Part shown: in pieces, positions 10,368-26,242 of the stretch
How positions within the stretch are numbered: the first letter of the stretch is position 1
How the letters are laid out: each line of letters opens with the position of its first letter
Assembly (NCBI RefSeq): GCF_006335125.1
Contig: NZ_VDMO01000002.1
Coordinates: forward strand, 124,001 to 188,000
Direction of reading: 5' to 3'
DNA length: 64,000 nt
DNA from: Deinococcus radiopugnans ATCC 19172
GTDB lineage: Bacteria; Deinococcota; Deinococci; Deinococcales; Deinococcaceae
Translations under genes and position numbers: made by a program
The notes under the pieces: model-generated
The model's input: only the letters and a program-made list of their open reading frames with translations
What the model was told of the DNA's origin: nothing
Database searches by the model: none

Positions 10368-11909
10368 TCAGGCCTGCTTCAGGCCGTCCAGCAGCGCGTC
10401 CGCCGTCCGCAGGCTCAGGGCCATCTGGGTCAGGGCGGGGTTGACGCTCAGCGAGGAGGGGTAGGTGGAGTTGTCGCAGATCCACAGGTTTTCGATGTCG
10501 TGGCTGCGGCCCACCGGGTTGACCACGCTGGTCTCGGGATCGCGGCCCATACGGGCTGTGCCCAGCGTGTGCGCGGCGCGGGGCAGCGCCCACACGTCCC
10601 GCGCGCCGATGCGGCCCCACAGGTCACGCATCAGGGCCTCGGCGTGGGCGGTCATCCGCTTCTCGTTCTCGCCGAAGGAGAAGTGGACGCGCGGCTTGGG
10701 CAGCCCCCGCGCGTCGAGTTCGTCCGAGAGTTCCAGGTAATTGTGCTCGTAGGGCAGGCACTCGCCCAGCACGTTAATTCCCGCGACGTGGTTGTAGCCG
10801 CTCAGGTGCCGCACCAGTTCCGGCCCCCACTTCAGCGTGCCGCGTGCGTACTGGGTGGCGTAGGTCACGGGCATCACGCCCAGCGATTGCAGCAGGTAGC
10901 CGCCGACCAAACCGGGGACGCGGTGGGTGTCCTCGCTGATCAGGCCGCCGGGAATGCCCTTGTACGGGCGCAGGTCATCCTCCACCTGTCCCCAAACCTG
11001 CACGCCCACATGCGCCATGAAGTTGCGCCCCACCTGCCCGCTGCTGTTGGCGAGGCCGTTCATCAGCAGCAGGCGTGGCGTTTCTACCGCTCCGGCGGCA
11101 AGAATGACGGTTTTGGCGGAAAGGTGTTCCACCTCGTCGCCGCGCATGAATTCCGCGCCGGTCACGCGCCCGCCCTTCACCGTCAGCGCCGTGACCTGCG
11201 CGCCGTCCACGATCCGCGCGCCGTGGAATTCGGCCAGCGCCAGAAACGTCACGTCCATGCTGGCCTTCGCGCCCACCGAACAGCCCGCCTGGCAAAAGCC
11301 TCGGTTGGTACAGGTGTGGCGCGTGCCGTAGCCGGGCTGCTCCTGCGGGCGGCTCAGGGCGGCGTTGGCGGCGGGCGAGGTTTTCATGCCGATCTCGGCG
11401 CAGGCTTTCTGCATCAGGCGGGCGGCCCCGTTCAGCGGCAGCGGCGGGTGGCGGTAGGCCCGCTGGCGCGGCGGCCCCCACGGGTATTCGGCGGGGCCGG
11501 AGACGCCCAGAAAGTATTCCAGCTCGTCGTAGTACGGCTCCAGCTCGGCAAATTCCAGCGGCCAGTCCTCGCCCACGCCGAACTCGGTTTTCAGTTTCAA
11601 GTCGTCCGGCTGGGCGCGCGGCGTGTAGGCGGTGTAGTGCAGCGTGCTGCCCCCCACCCCGCGCCCGCTGTTGTTGCGCCCAAAGGAGACGGGATCGTTG
11701 CCCGCCGACAGCCGCTCGTCCAGCCAGAAAATGCCCGCCTGTGCGACTTCATCGGTGGCGATCCCCTCGGGCGGATGACGCACGCCCGCTTCCAGGGCCG
11801 CCACCTTCAGGCCCGCCCCCGCCAACCGCGCCAGCAGCGGTGCGCCTCCCGCCCCGGTGCCGATGACCAGCACGTCCAGATCGGTGGGCAGGGCGTTAGC
11901 GGGGGCCAT
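10368..11909 (-). CDS. GMC-family FAD oxidoreductase, FAD-GDH-like alpha subunit
   Basis: A 513-residue GMC oxidoreductase. The FAD-binding motif IGTGAGGAPLLARLA is at residues 16-30, the FAD loop GRGVGGSTLHYTAY at about 82-95, and the C-terminal catalytic block HTLGTARMG with NPALTQMALSLR is intact. Three cysteines (C200, C206, C210 in CTNRGFCQAGC) have the spacing of the 3Fe-4S ligands in the bacterial FAD-glucose dehydrogenase catalytic subunit, suggesting electron exit through an iron-sulfur cluster instead of to oxygen. The ATG at 11909 overlaps the end of the small-subunit gene by 14 nt. No cytochrome subunit gene is adjacent. Confidence 0.88.
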   Translation of the reverse strand: MAPANALPTDLDVLVIGTGAGGAPLLARLAGAGLKVAALEAGVRHPPEGIATDEVAQAGIFWLDERLSAGNDPVSFGRNNSGRGVGGSTLHYTAYTPRAQPDDLKLKTEFGVGEDWPLEFAELEPYYDELEYFLGVSGPAEYPWGPPRQRAYRHPPLPLNGAARLMQKACAEIGMKTSPAANAALSRPQEQPGYGTRHTCTNRGFCQAGCSVGAKASMDVTFLALAEFHGARIVDGAQVTALTVKGGRVTGAEFMRGDEVEHLSAKTVILAAGAVETPRLLLMNGLANSSGQVGRNFMAHVGVQVWGQVEDDLRPYKGIPGGLISEDTHRVPGLVGGYLLQSLGVMPVTYATQYARGTLKWGPELVRHLSGYNHVAGINVLGECLPYEHNYLELSDELDARGLPKPRVHFSFGENEKRMTAHAEALMRDLWGRIGARDVWALPRAAHTLGTARMGRDPETSVVNPVGRSHDIENLWICDNSTYPSSLSVNPALTQMALSLRTADALLDGLKQA

Positions 11910-12426
11910 ACGCCACCTCGCGGGGTTCCAGCTCGTTGGGGCCGACGCGCGGCCACTCCGGGGCGTCCGCAAAACCCGCGTAGCCGAAGCGGTACTGCGT
12001 CAGCGGGTGGGCCATGAACGCCTCGGTCAGCTCGGCCAGCAGGTCTTCAAAGGCGTACGGGTGGGAGGACTGAATAGATGGGATGGCGGCGTCCTGCGCC
12101 TCTCCACCCAAAGCCTCAAAACCTTCCGGCAACGCGGCCAGCAGCGCCCGGTACGCCTCCCCGTCCGGCGGCGCGTCGGCGTAGCGCCAGCCGTCGCCCA
12201 CGCCGCTGTGCAGGCGGTGATCCACCGTGCCGGCCAGATCCATCTCGGCCGGGTCATGGGGCACGAGGCGCACAGACAGGGCACGCAACCGCCCGAACTC
12301 AGCCTCGTCAAAAAACTGACGCGCGTACCGGGCGTCCAGCCGTTCCAGCAACGCCCGCCGCGTCGGAGCCGTGACATGCGGAGAATTCAGCAGGGCGAGG
12401 ATGGCTTCCCTCTCTCCCACCGTCAC
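11896..12426 (-). CDS. Gluconate 2-dehydrogenase subunit 3 family protein
   Basis: A 176-residue protein with the pattern of the gamma/small subunit family that accompanies GMC-type gluconate and glucose dehydrogenases: an N-terminal helix with REAILALLN, a central variable part and a C-terminal LAELTEAFMAHPLTQYRFGYAGFADAPEW block. In known complexes the small subunit carries a Tat signal and escorts the flavoprotein outward. No twin-arginine signal is seen here, so this complex may stay in the cytoplasm (inference). It is the first gene of the operon and overlaps the GMC gene. Confidence 0.8.
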   Translation of the reverse strand: MTVGEREAILALLNSPHVTAPTRRALLERLDARYARQFFDEAEFGRLRALSVRLVPHDPAEMDLAGTVDHRLHSGVGDGWRYADAPPDGEAYRALLAALPEGFEALGGEAQDAAIPSIQSSHPYAFEDLLAELTEAFMAHPLTQYRFGYAGFADAPEWPRVGPNELEPREVAYGPR

Positions 12427-12546
12427 GGCAACACCCGCAGACTGCCTGTCAAGTTCAACATCTTCTCCAGTCTAGGCACACCCCTGTGCCCGTCCTGCGT
12501 GAACGCCTACGGGGAGGCTTTAGACACTCCCAACAGTCCGGGCCAC

Positions 12547-12575
12547 AAAAAAGCCCCCTCCGCGCGGGAGGGGGC
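12547..12575 (-). terminator. Intrinsic terminator of the nuo operon
   Basis: On the minus strand an 8-bp GC-rich stem (GCCCCCTC paired with GAGGGGGC, 12553-12560 and 12568-12575) with a 7-nt loop is followed by six T residues (12547-12552). It sits about 30 nt after the nuoN stop and is a textbook rho-independent terminator for the 15-kb operon. Confidence 0.85.
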
Positions 12576-12607
12576 CGAGGGGGTAGGTCGCCTCGTTGAC
12601 CAATGCC

Positions 12608-14071
12608 CTAGCGTCCGGCCAGGAAACTCCAGATGGCCGGATTTGCCACCCAGCTGTACCAGACGTTGGGCAGGATCCCCAGCACGGTGATGCTGGCGAC
12701 GCCCAGCCCCACGGTGAAGGTGGTGGGGAAGCGCTGGCCGTGGGCGTATTCCCGCGCCGGGGTGCGGTCAGGCATGAACATCAGCATGGCGGGGCGCAGG
12801 TAGTACACCAGCGCGGCCACACTGGTGACGGCGGCCAGCACGCTGATCCACACGTAGCCGTTCTGGAAGGCGGCCTGGAACGCCAGATACTTGCCGAAGA
12901 AGCCCGCGAAAGGCGGCAGGCCCGCCAGAGAGGCCAGACACACCGACAGCGCCACGGCGTAGCCGGGATGGCGGTAATACAGCCCGCGCATGTCGCCCAT
13001 CTCAAATCCGGCTTCCGTACGCTGCAACGCGGCCACCACGGCCAGGGCCGCGCCGGTCATCAGGGTGTAGACCAGCAGGTAGTAGCCCAGCGCCGCGCCG
13101 CCCAGTTCGGGGGTGCCCAGCAGGCACATCGCCAGGAAGCCGGTGTGGGCCACCGCCGAGTACGCCAACATGCGCTTGAAATTGGTCTGGAACAGCGCCG
13201 CTGTGTTGCCGATGATCAGGGTGGCCGCCGTCAGAATCTGTAGGACACTCGACCAGCCGGGGGCGTCGGTCAGCGCGCCGCCGAACACGCGCATCATGCC
13301 GGCGAAGGCGGCCACCTTGACCACCGTGCTCAGGAACAGGAAGGTGGTGGTGGGCGCGCCGCTGTACACGTCCGGCGTCCACTGGTGAAAGGGCACCAGG
13401 GCGATCTTGAAGCCGAAGCCCGCCAGCAGCAGCAGGCTGCCGCCCACCAGAATGCCCACGTTTTCGGGGGTCAGGTTGCTCACGCTGCCCACCTTGGCGG
13501 CAATGGCGGCGTAGTTCAGGGTGCCGGTGGCGCCGTACACGAAGGCGATGCCGTAGATCAGGATAGCGCTGCCCACCGCGCCCAGCAGGAAGTACTTCAG
13601 GCCCGATTCCTCGGCGCGGCGCGAGCCCTGGAAGGTGGCCAGCACGTAGCCCGCCAGGCTCATGATCTCCAGCCCGATCAGCATCACAATCAGGTCACCG
13701 GAAAACACGATCAGCAGGCAGCCGGTCACGGCGTACATCATCATGGCGTCGAATTCGGGGAAGGACACCCGCTCGCGCCACGCGGTGTCCAGCGACACCA
13801 GCAGGGACATTAACGTACCCACCAGCACGATCAGGCCCAGCAGAATGGCGGCGTTGTCGGCCTGCAGGCTTCCGGCAAAGGAGGTCAGGCCCCCGTTCCA
13901 CAGGGACATCATGCTCGCGCCCGACAGGATCACGGTCACGATGTTGATCATGGTCAGGGTGCGGCGGCCCACCCAGAAGCCCAGCAGGGTGCTGATCAGG
14001 GCGCCCGCCAGCACCAGCAGGATGGGCAGCAGCGGCAGAAAGGCCACATCGGGCGGGACGAGTTGAGGCAT
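12608..14071 (-). CDS. nuoN: NADH-quinone oxidoreductase subunit N
   Basis: A 487-residue polytopic membrane protein of the Mrp-antiporter-like family. Conserved features include GLEIMSLAGYVLATF (the glutamate of helix 5), KYFLLGAVGSAILIYG and FKIALVPFHQWTPDVY. NuoN forms the antiporter module of complex I nearest the Q-site end and pumps one proton. It is the last nuo gene, 1 nt after the nuoM stop, and is followed by the operon terminator. Length and order match bacterial complex I. Confidence 0.95.
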   Translation of the reverse strand: MPQLVPPDVAFLPLLPILLVLAGALISTLLGFWVGRRTLTMINIVTVILSGASMMSLWNGGLTSFAGSLQADNAAILLGLIVLVGTLMSLLVSLDTAWRERVSFPEFDAMMMYAVTGCLLIVFSGDLIVMLIGLEIMSLAGYVLATFQGSRRAEESGLKYFLLGAVGSAILIYGIAFVYGATGTLNYAAIAAKVGSVSNLTPENVGILVGGSLLLLAGFGFKIALVPFHQWTPDVYSGAPTTTFLFLSTVVKVAAFAGMMRVFGGALTDAPGWSSVLQILTAATLIIGNTAALFQTNFKRMLAYSAVAHTGFLAMCLLGTPELGGAALGYYLLVYTLMTGAALAVVAALQRTEAGFEMGDMRGLYYRHPGYAVALSVCLASLAGLPPFAGFFGKYLAFQAAFQNGYVWISVLAAVTSVAALVYYLRPAMLMFMPDRTPAREYAHGQRFPTTFTVGLGVASITVLGILPNVWYSWVANPAIWSFLAGR

Positions 14072-14072
14072 A

Positions 14073-15515
14073 TCAGTTGCCTCCCAGGGCAGCGAGAACG
14101 GATTTCACGGCGGGTTGCATCAGGTTCAGGGCCGGGGCGCTGTACACCCCGAAGAAGATGGCGACGACCAGCGGCAGTCCCAGGATCAGCCACTCGGTGT
14201 GCACGAGGTCACGCACCGCCACGCTGCCCAGCGGACGCGCCTGCCAGAAGGTGGTCTGAAACGCGGTCAGGGCGTAGGCGGCGGCGGCAATGGTGGTGAT
14301 GCCGGCCATGAAGGCCAGCCACGGCGACACCTGATACGCGCCCAGCAGCACCGAGAACTCGCCGATGAACCCGGCAAAGCCCGGCACGGCGATGGAAGCG
14401 AACCACAGCGCTATGGTCAGGCCGCCCAGCGCCCCGGCCCCGGTCATCAGGCCGCCCACGCGGGTGTCCAGGCTGCCGATGCGCTCCTGCACCATGCCCA
14501 CACTGAGAAACAGCGCCCCGGTGTACAGGTTCTGGAAGGCCAGCAGGTACATCGCGCCGATGACTGCCGTTTCGTTCAGCGAGAACACGCCCAGCGCCAC
14601 GAAGCCCATGTGCGAGAGGCCCGCGTAGGCCAGCAGGCGTTTCCAGTCCTTCTGCCCGAAGGCGATCCACGCGGAATACAGCGCGGTGAAGGCGGCCAGA
14701 CCCATCAGGATCGGGCGCAGTTCCAGCGAGGCGTCGGGAAACAGCGGGATGGCGAAGGTGAACAGCCCGTAGCCGCCCACCTTGTACAGCGTGCCCATCA
14801 CGTCGGGGATGCCGCTGTCGTGGTTCTGCTCGTGAAAATCGGGCAGCCACGCGTGCAGCGGCCACAGCGGCAGCTTGACGGCCATCGCGGTCAGGAAGCC
14901 CAGGTACAGCCACGTCTGCGCCGGGCCGGTGACCAGATTCTGTTTCAGATCCACCAGGGCGAACGTCGGGCTGCCGCCCAGGTAACGCACGCCGATGATC
15001 GAGACCAGCATCAGCAGGCTGCCGAACAGCGTGTAGGCCGCGAACTTGACCAGCGCCCGCATCCGGTGCGCCTTGCCGTAGATCGCCAGCATCAGCAGCG
15101 AGGGCAGCAGCGCGTCCTCGAAGAAGACGTAGAACAGGATCAGGTCACGCGCCGCGAAGATGCCCAGCAGCCCGGTTTCCATCGCCAGGATCAGCGCCAG
15201 CATGGTGCCGGGGTTGGGAATGCGCCGCGCCGCGTACAGGACGGCAATGAACGACATGAACGCCGTCACCATCGCCAGCGCCAGACTGACGCCAGACAAC
15301 TCCACGCTGTAGGTGATGCCCAGCGCCGGAATCCAGTTCAGGCTCAGCAGCCCGGAGCCGCCCGCGTACCAGATCATCAATCCGATGCCCAGCGTCACGG
15401 CGGCCATGAACCCGGCCACCTCGTCGCGCCAGCGGTTGGGGGTCACGAAGACCAGCAGACTGCCCAGCAGCGGCAGAAAGATCATGATGGTGGGAAGCCA
15501 TTGGGGATCAAACAT
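14073..15515 (-). CDS. nuoM: NADH-quinone oxidoreductase subunit M
   Basis: A 480-residue membrane subunit with the antiporter signatures EDALLPSLLMLAIYG (a conserved carboxylate), KFAAYTLFGSLLMLVSI, MAVKLPLWPLHAWLPDFHEQ and KRLLAYAGLSHMGFV. NuoM is the middle proton-pumping module of complex I. It is separated from nuoL by 156 nt containing heptamer repeats and abuts nuoN. Transmembrane segments run through the whole length, with no soluble domain. Confidence 0.95.
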   Translation of the reverse strand: MFDPQWLPTIMIFLPLLGSLLVFVTPNRWRDEVAGFMAAVTLGIGLMIWYAGGSGLLSLNWIPALGITYSVELSGVSLALAMVTAFMSFIAVLYAARRIPNPGTMLALILAMETGLLGIFAARDLILFYVFFEDALLPSLLMLAIYGKAHRMRALVKFAAYTLFGSLLMLVSIIGVRYLGGSPTFALVDLKQNLVTGPAQTWLYLGFLTAMAVKLPLWPLHAWLPDFHEQNHDSGIPDVMGTLYKVGGYGLFTFAIPLFPDASLELRPILMGLAAFTALYSAWIAFGQKDWKRLLAYAGLSHMGFVALGVFSLNETAVIGAMYLLAFQNLYTGALFLSVGMVQERIGSLDTRVGGLMTGAGALGGLTIALWFASIAVPGFAGFIGEFSVLLGAYQVSPWLAFMAGITTIAAAAYALTAFQTTFWQARPLGSVAVRDLVHTEWLILGLPLVVAIFFGVYSAPALNLMQPAVKSVLAALGGN

Positions 15516-15531
15516 GGGGGGCCTCCGGGTG

Positions 15532-15671
15532 GGGTGTGGGCTGTGGGGTGTGGGGTATGGGGAAAGGATGGGAGCGGGACAGGGTGGGCGGGACGCGGGA
15601 AAAGCCGTCCGCCCTCTGCCCGCCGTCAGCTGCGTCTGCCATCAACCATCCACCATCAGCCATCAACCCCC
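15532..15671. repeat. Heptamer-repeat spacer between nuoL and nuoM
   Basis: Two degenerate 7-nt tandem arrays lie in this spacer. Near 15532-15562 the plus strand repeats GGGTGTG, GGCTGTG, GGGTGTG, GGGTATG. At 15641-15671 it reads as the complement of GGTTGAT, GGCTGAT, GGTGGAT, GGTTGAT. The second array uses the same unit as the nuoH-nuoG spacer. No open reading frame is supported. Confidence 0.6.
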
Positions 15672-17615
<1,944 letters not shown>

Positions 17616-17918
17616 TCAGCCTTTCATCGCCGCGAGATCGTCCACGTTGGTGGTCTCGCGCTTGCGGAAGATGGCGACGATGATGGCCAGACCAATCGCC
17701 ACCTCGGCGGCGGCCAGGGTCATCACGATAAACACGGCCGTTTGCCCAGTCAGGTCACCCCACGAACGGGCAAAAGCCACCAGCGCAATGTTGGCGGCGT
17801 TCAGCATCAGTTCGACGCTCAGGAAGACCATGATGGCGGTGCGGCGGGTCAGCACGCCGATCATGCCCAGGGCAAAAAGAATGCCCGACAGGGCGATGTA
17901 ATAACCGGTGGGCACCAT
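17616..17918 (-). CDS. nuoK: NADH-quinone oxidoreductase subunit K
   Basis: A 100-residue three-helix membrane subunit. It carries the conserved glutamates in [18 protein letters not shown] (helix 2) and [17 protein letters not shown] (helix 3), which belong to the central hydrophilic axis for proton transfer. Its ATG overlaps the nuoJ stop (TAATG), a coupled arrangement. Length is typical. Confidence 0.95.
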   Translation of the reverse strand: MVPTGYYIALSGILFALGMIGVLTRRTAIMVFLSVELMLNAANIALVAFARSWGDLTGQTAVFIVMTLAAAEVAIGLAIIVAIFRKRETTNVDDLAAMKG

Positions 17919-18556
17919 TACGCGCGCACCTCCCCTTCGTCGTTTCGGTGCTGAAGACCCTGATGCTGAAGCACGGGTTGACCGCCGCCCCTGGAGGCCG
18001 AACCCACCTGCGGGGCCAGCGGTTCGGCCTCGCTGTCCGGCACGTTGTCCGGCTGCGGCGCGGGCCGGTTGACCAGCGACACTGCGCCCACGATGGCGAC
18101 GAGCAGCAGGATGCTGACCGCCTCGAACGGCAGCAGGAAGCGGGTCAGCAGGGTCTCCCCCACCACCGACGCCGAGCCGCCGCCCAGCGCCGCCGTGGCC
18201 TCGGCCACCGGACGCGGATCCTTGTACGAGAAGGCCAGCACCGTGAACGAGCCGGCCAGCACCACGCCGCCCAGCCCGGCCAGTTCACGCACGAAGGGAA
18301 TCGGATCGCGCCCGGTGATCGGCGCGTTGGCGTTGAGCAGCATGATCACGAACAGAAACAGCACCATGATCGCCCCGGCGTACACGATCACCTGGGTGGC
18401 CGCCAGGAACGAGGCGTTCAGGGTGGCGAACAGCCCGGCCACGCTGATCAGCGTGCCCACCAGGCCCAGCGCCGCATGCACCGCGTTCTTGGCCGAGATG
18501 GTGATGATGCCGCCGACCAGGGTCAGTGCGCCGAGGAGGATGAAGGCGGTCATCAT
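17918..18556 (-). CDS. nuoJ: NADH-quinone oxidoreductase subunit J
   Basis: A 212-residue membrane subunit with helix-3 signature [20 protein letters not shown], the region forming the pi-bulge near the Q cavity. The C-terminal about 45 residues (after [16 protein letters not shown]) are polar and low complexity, longer than the minimal subunit. The start may be ATG 18556 or the next ATG at 18553; an AAAGG lies upstream. An octamer-repeat spacer separates it from nuoI. Confidence 0.93.
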   Translation of the reverse strand: MMTAFILLGALTLVGGIITISAKNAVHAALGLVGTLISVAGLFATLNASFLAATQVIVYAGAIMVLFLFVIMLLNANAPITGRDPIPFVRELAGLGGVVLAGSFTVLAFSYKDPRPVAEATAALGGGSASVVGETLLTRFLLPFEAVSILLLVAIVGAVSLVNRPAPQPDNVPDSEAEPLAPQVGSASRGGGQPVLQHQGLQHRNDEGEVRA

Positions 18557-18578
18557 GGTTGGCCGCCTTTGACGGCGG

Positions 18579-18667
18579 GTCTAACCGTCCAACCGTCTAA
18601 AGGTCTAACGGCAAAAGAGAGTGCAGGAGCGGTGAGACGGTTTGACCGTTTGACCGTTTGACATTTG
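18579..18667. repeat. Octamer-repeat inverted element, nuoI-nuoJ spacer
   Basis: The left arm consists of four tandem octamers, GTCTAACC, GTCCAACC, GTCTAAAG, GTCTAACG (18579-18610). After 25 nt the right arm has GACGGTTT, GACCGTTT, GACCGTTT, GACATTTG (18636-18667). The arms are partly complementary, so the transcript could form an imperfect hairpin inside the nuo mRNA. The same units recur at 22800, 27632 and 40574. Confidence 0.75.
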
Positions 18668-18677
18668 CACCAGCAAA

Positions 18678-19214
18678 TCACTTGTACTCCACCCCCTCCA
18701 GTTCCGCCCTCGGCGGGCCGTCGAGCTGGAAGCCCAGGCGCACCGGCTTGCCGCTCCTGGCGGCCTCGCGGCGCTGGGGCAGTGAGCCGGTCACACCCAC
18801 CAGCATGTCTTCCTTGGCGTACACGAAATCGCCGTAGCGGTAGTCGGCCATCTCGAACTCGTTGCCCATCACCACCGCCCCCGTGGGGCAGGCTTCCTCG
18901 CACATGCCGCAGAAGATGCAGCGCAGCATGTTGATCTCGTAGACCTTGGCGTAGCGCTCGCCGGGGCTGTGGGGGGACGCCGGATCGTTCTCGGCGGCCT
19001 CCACGTAGATGGCGTAGGCCGGACAGGCGGCGGCGCACAGCGAGCAGCCGATGCACTTTTCCAGGCCGGTGCCGGGGTGCCGGGTCAGGATGTGCCGCCC
19101 CCGGAAGCGCGGCTGCAGGGTGGCCCGCTCTTCCGGGTAACTGACGGTCACGGGCTTCTGGAACAGCTTGCCCAGTGTCAGGCCCATGCCCTTGGCAATG
19201 TCAAGAACGCCCAT
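18678..19214 (-). CDS. nuoI: NADH-quinone oxidoreductase subunit I
   Basis: A 178-residue peripheral subunit with two 4Fe-4S motifs, [12 protein letters not shown] (about residue 53) and [19 protein letters not shown] (about 98), which bind clusters N6a and N6b on the path to N2 and quinone. An AAGGAG lies 6 nt before the ATG at 19214. The C-terminal tail is charged. Length is in the normal range. Confidence 0.95.
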   Translation of the reverse strand: MGVLDIAKGMGLTLGKLFQKPVTVSYPEERATLQPRFRGRHILTRHPGTGLEKCIGCSLCAAACPAYAIYVEAAENDPASPHSPGERYAKVYEINMLRCIFCGMCEEACPTGAVVMGNEFEMADYRYGDFVYAKEDMLVGVTGSLPQRREAARSGKPVRLGFQLDGPPRAELEGVEYK

Positions 19215-19294
19215 GTGAAACTCCTTGAGGGGGTGAGTTAAGCGTGGTCAGGGATGCGGAAAAAGGCGAGGGGACGCTCACAAGACCATCCATC

Positions 19295-20464
<1,170 letters not shown>

Positions 20465-20481
20465 GGGGGACCCTCCGGGGT

Positions 20482-20612
20482 GGTTGATGGGTGATGGGTG
20501 ATGGGTGATGGAAAGAGCGCAGAAGGCAGAGGACAAATGGCAGACGGCTTTTTCCACCCACCACTGGCCACTTGCCACTCACCCTCTTTTCACCGCGCGC
20601 CGCGCACCGCGT
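20482..20612. repeat. Heptamer-repeat spacer between nuoG and nuoH
   Basis: Near 20482-20512 the plus strand repeats GGTTGAT then three GGGTGAT units. Further on come CCACCCA, CCACTGG, CCACTTG, CCACTCA (about 20556-20584) and then CGCGCGC, CGCGCAC, CGCGTAC (about 20588-20612). The spacer is therefore built from three successive degenerate heptamer arrays. No gene is supported in it. Confidence 0.6.
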
Positions 20613-20623
20613 ACCGCCCCCCA

Positions 20624-22780
<2,157 letters not shown>

Positions 22781-22799
22781 ACAGCGCCTCCAGTGGCGC

Positions 22800-22874
22800 G
22801 TCTAACGGTCTGAAGGTCTAAAGGTCTAACCGCAAAAGATGAGGCGGTTTGACGGTAAGACGGTTTGACTTTTA
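22800..22874. repeat. Octamer-repeat inverted element, nuoF-nuoG spacer
   Basis: Left arm GTCTAACG, GTCTGAAG, GTCTAAAG, GTCTAACC (22800-22831). Right arm GACGGTAA, GACGGTTT, GACTTTTA (22851-22874). Same unit, arm order and polarity as the nuoI-nuoJ spacer. Confidence 0.75.
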
Positions 22875-22892
22875 GACGATGAGCGCAGCGAA

Positions 22893-24232
<1,340 letters not shown>

Positions 24233-24236
<4 letters not shown>

Positions 24237-24856
24237 GCTTCACCTCCAGAGATGGCCGGCAACTGGCTCAGCCCCGTCACGCTGGCCCCCACCGCCTCGC
24301 CGCTCGCCAGCACCTGACGGCCCTCGGCGTTGACGGTCACGGGCACCGGGTTGTCGGGCAGCGGCTGAAGATCGGCGCGCAGGGAGGCCAGGATGCGGGC
24401 GCACTTGCCCGGCGTCACGTTCTCGTAGTAGCCGTCGTCGTTGATCTGCATCAGCGGGGCGGTGCCGCACGAGCCCAGGCACTCCACCTTCTGCACGCTG
24501 AAGCGCCCGTCCGCGCTGACCTCGCCGGACTGCACGTCCAGCTCGGCCACCAGGTGATCCCACAGCTCGTCCGAACCGGCCAGCGAACACATCACCGTGC
24601 TGCACACCTGGAGGTGGTACCTGCCGGTGGGCAGCGTGTGGTACGTGGAATAGAAGCTCATGACGCTGCGGACCTCGGTGGCGGTGGTGCCGCACAGGGC
24701 GGCGATCTCGTCCATGCGCGAACCGTTCACGAAGCCCTCGGCGTCCTGAACCTCGCGCAGCAGCGGCATCAGCGCCGAGCGGCGGCCCTGCGGGGAATCG
24801 GGATAGCGGCTAAAGATATCGGCCACCAGGGGTTGTTTATCGGCGAAGTAACTCAA
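24233..24856 (-). CDS. nuoE: NADH-quinone oxidoreductase subunit E
   Basis: A 207-residue thioredoxin-like 2Fe-2S subunit with ligands in [12 protein letters not shown] (about residues 83-88 region) and [16 protein letters not shown] (about 127-142), binding cluster N1a. The C-terminal about 40 residues after [15 protein letters not shown] are an Ala/Val/Gly-rich extension beyond the minimal subunit. It lies 11 nt after the nuoD stop. Confidence 0.95.
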
Positions 24857-24867
24857 GCTGTGGCTCC

Positions 24868-26193
24868 TTACCGGTCCACGTCCCCGAGTACGGGGTCAAT
24901 GGTGGCGAGAATGGTGATCAAGTCGGCGAACTGTGCGCCCACGCAGGCGTATTCCAGCGCCTGCAGGTTCACGAAGCTGGGCGCGCGAATCTTGACCCGG
25001 TACGGCATGCTGCCGCCGTCGCTGACGATGTAGTAGCCCACCTCGCCGCGCGCCGATTCGGTGGGCACGTAGACCTCGCCCACCGGGGGGTGAAAGCCCT
25101 CGGTGACCAGCTTGAAGTGGTGGATCACCGCTTCCATGCTGGTTTCCAGCTCGTGGCGCGGCGGCAGGCTGATCTTGCGGTTGGGATCCTTGACCGGGCC
25201 GGGCCTGAGCCGCTCCAGCGCCTGCCGGATGATCTTGATGCTCTCGCCGAACTCCCACAGCCGCATGTTGAAACGGGCGAGGCTATCGCCGTCCGTGCTG
25301 GTCACGACGTTGAAATCGTAGGTCTCGTAGCCGCAGTACGGGTTGTCCTTGCGGTTGTCCATCGGCACGCCCGAGGCGCGCAGGTTCGGCCCGGTCAGGC
25401 CCAGATCGAGGGCCACCTCGGGTGGAATGATGCCCACCCCGCGCGCCCGATCCTGAAAGATGGGGTTCTCGGCGAACAGCGTGGTGTACTCCTGCACGCC
25501 CTTTTCCATCTGGTCCAGAAAGCGCGAGACCATCGCGGGCCAGCCCTCGGGAATGTCGCGGCTCAGGCCACCCACCCGGAAATAGCCCTGGTTCATGCGG
25601 TAGCCGCATACCGCCTCGAACAGGTCCTGCACGCTCTCCTTCTCGCGGAAGGCGTAGAAGAAGGGCGTCAGCGCCCCCAGATCCAGCAGCCCCGTGCCCA
25701 CGAACACCAGATGGCTGTGGATGCGCCCCAGCTCGTGCAGGATCACGCGGACGGTGATGGCGCGCTCGGGCACCTCGGCCCCCAGCAGTTTTTCCACGCT
25801 GAGGACGTAGGACAGCTCGTGGCCGAAACTGTGCAGGTAGTCGGTGCGCGGCGCGTAGGTCACGCCCTGCTGGTACGTGCGGTTCTCGAAGGTCTTCTCG
25901 AAGCCGGTGTGCAGGTAGCCCATGTGCGGCGTGACCTTGACCACGTACTCGCCGTCCATGTCCACCACCAGGCGCAACACGCCGTGCGTGCTGGGGTGCT
26001 GCGGCCCCACGTTCAGCGACATGATCTCGGTGTGCAGCAGCGCCCCGGTCTGCCCCTGCAGGCGCTCGCCGGAGGTGGACTCCTGGTGGTCCGGGGTCAT
26101 CTGGCGGCGTGGCAGGGTGCCGGAATCCGGGTCCTGCCTCAGGTCACGCAGGGTATCGCGCTCCTTGACGGTGGTGCGGTCCTTGCCGGTCAT
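24868..26193 (-). CDS. nuoD: NADH-quinone oxidoreductase subunit D
   Basis: A 441-residue 49-kDa-type subunit that forms the quinone pocket with NuoB. Conserved blocks are [20 protein letters not shown] (with the quinone-site histidines), [46 protein letters not shown] and [26 protein letters not shown]. About 55 residues precede the first conserved block. This extension is supported as translated: GAAGGAGG lies 6 nt before ATG 26193, while the internal ATG at 26100 has no Shine-Dalgarno sequence. Confidence 0.95.
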   Translation of the reverse strand: MTGKDRTTVKERDTLRDLRQDPDSGTLPRRQMTPDHQESTSGERLQGQTGALLHTEIMSLNVGPQHPSTHGVLRLVVDMDGEYVVKVTPHMGYLHTGFEKTFENRTYQQGVTYAPRTDYLHSFGHELSYVLSVEKLLGAEVPERAITVRVILHELGRIHSHLVFVGTGLLDLGALTPFFYAFREKESVQDLFEAVCGYRMNQGYFRVGGLSRDIPEGWPAMVSRFLDQMEKGVQEYTTLFAENPIFQDRARGVGIIPPEVALDLGLTGPNLRASGVPMDNRKDNPYCGYETYDFNVVTSTDGDSLARFNMRLWEFGESIKIIRQALERLRPGPVKDPNRKISLPPRHELETSMEAVIHHFKLVTEGFHPPVGEVYVPTESARGEVGYYIVSDGGSMPYRVKIRAPSFVNLQALEYACVGAQFADLITILATIDPVLGDVDR

Positions 26194-26242
26194 GCGAACC
26201 CTCCTTCACGGAAATAGTCGGCGGAGAACAATGGCCCGGCGC

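Noticed and set aside
9807..12017. 736-codon plus-strand frame over the redox operon
   Set aside because: Opposite to Gfo/Idh/MocA and GMC genes with intact motifs; no domain seen.
18579..18667. Tandem octamers as a CRISPR array
   Set aside because: Units are 8 nt, contiguous and without unique spacers, and there are no cas genes.
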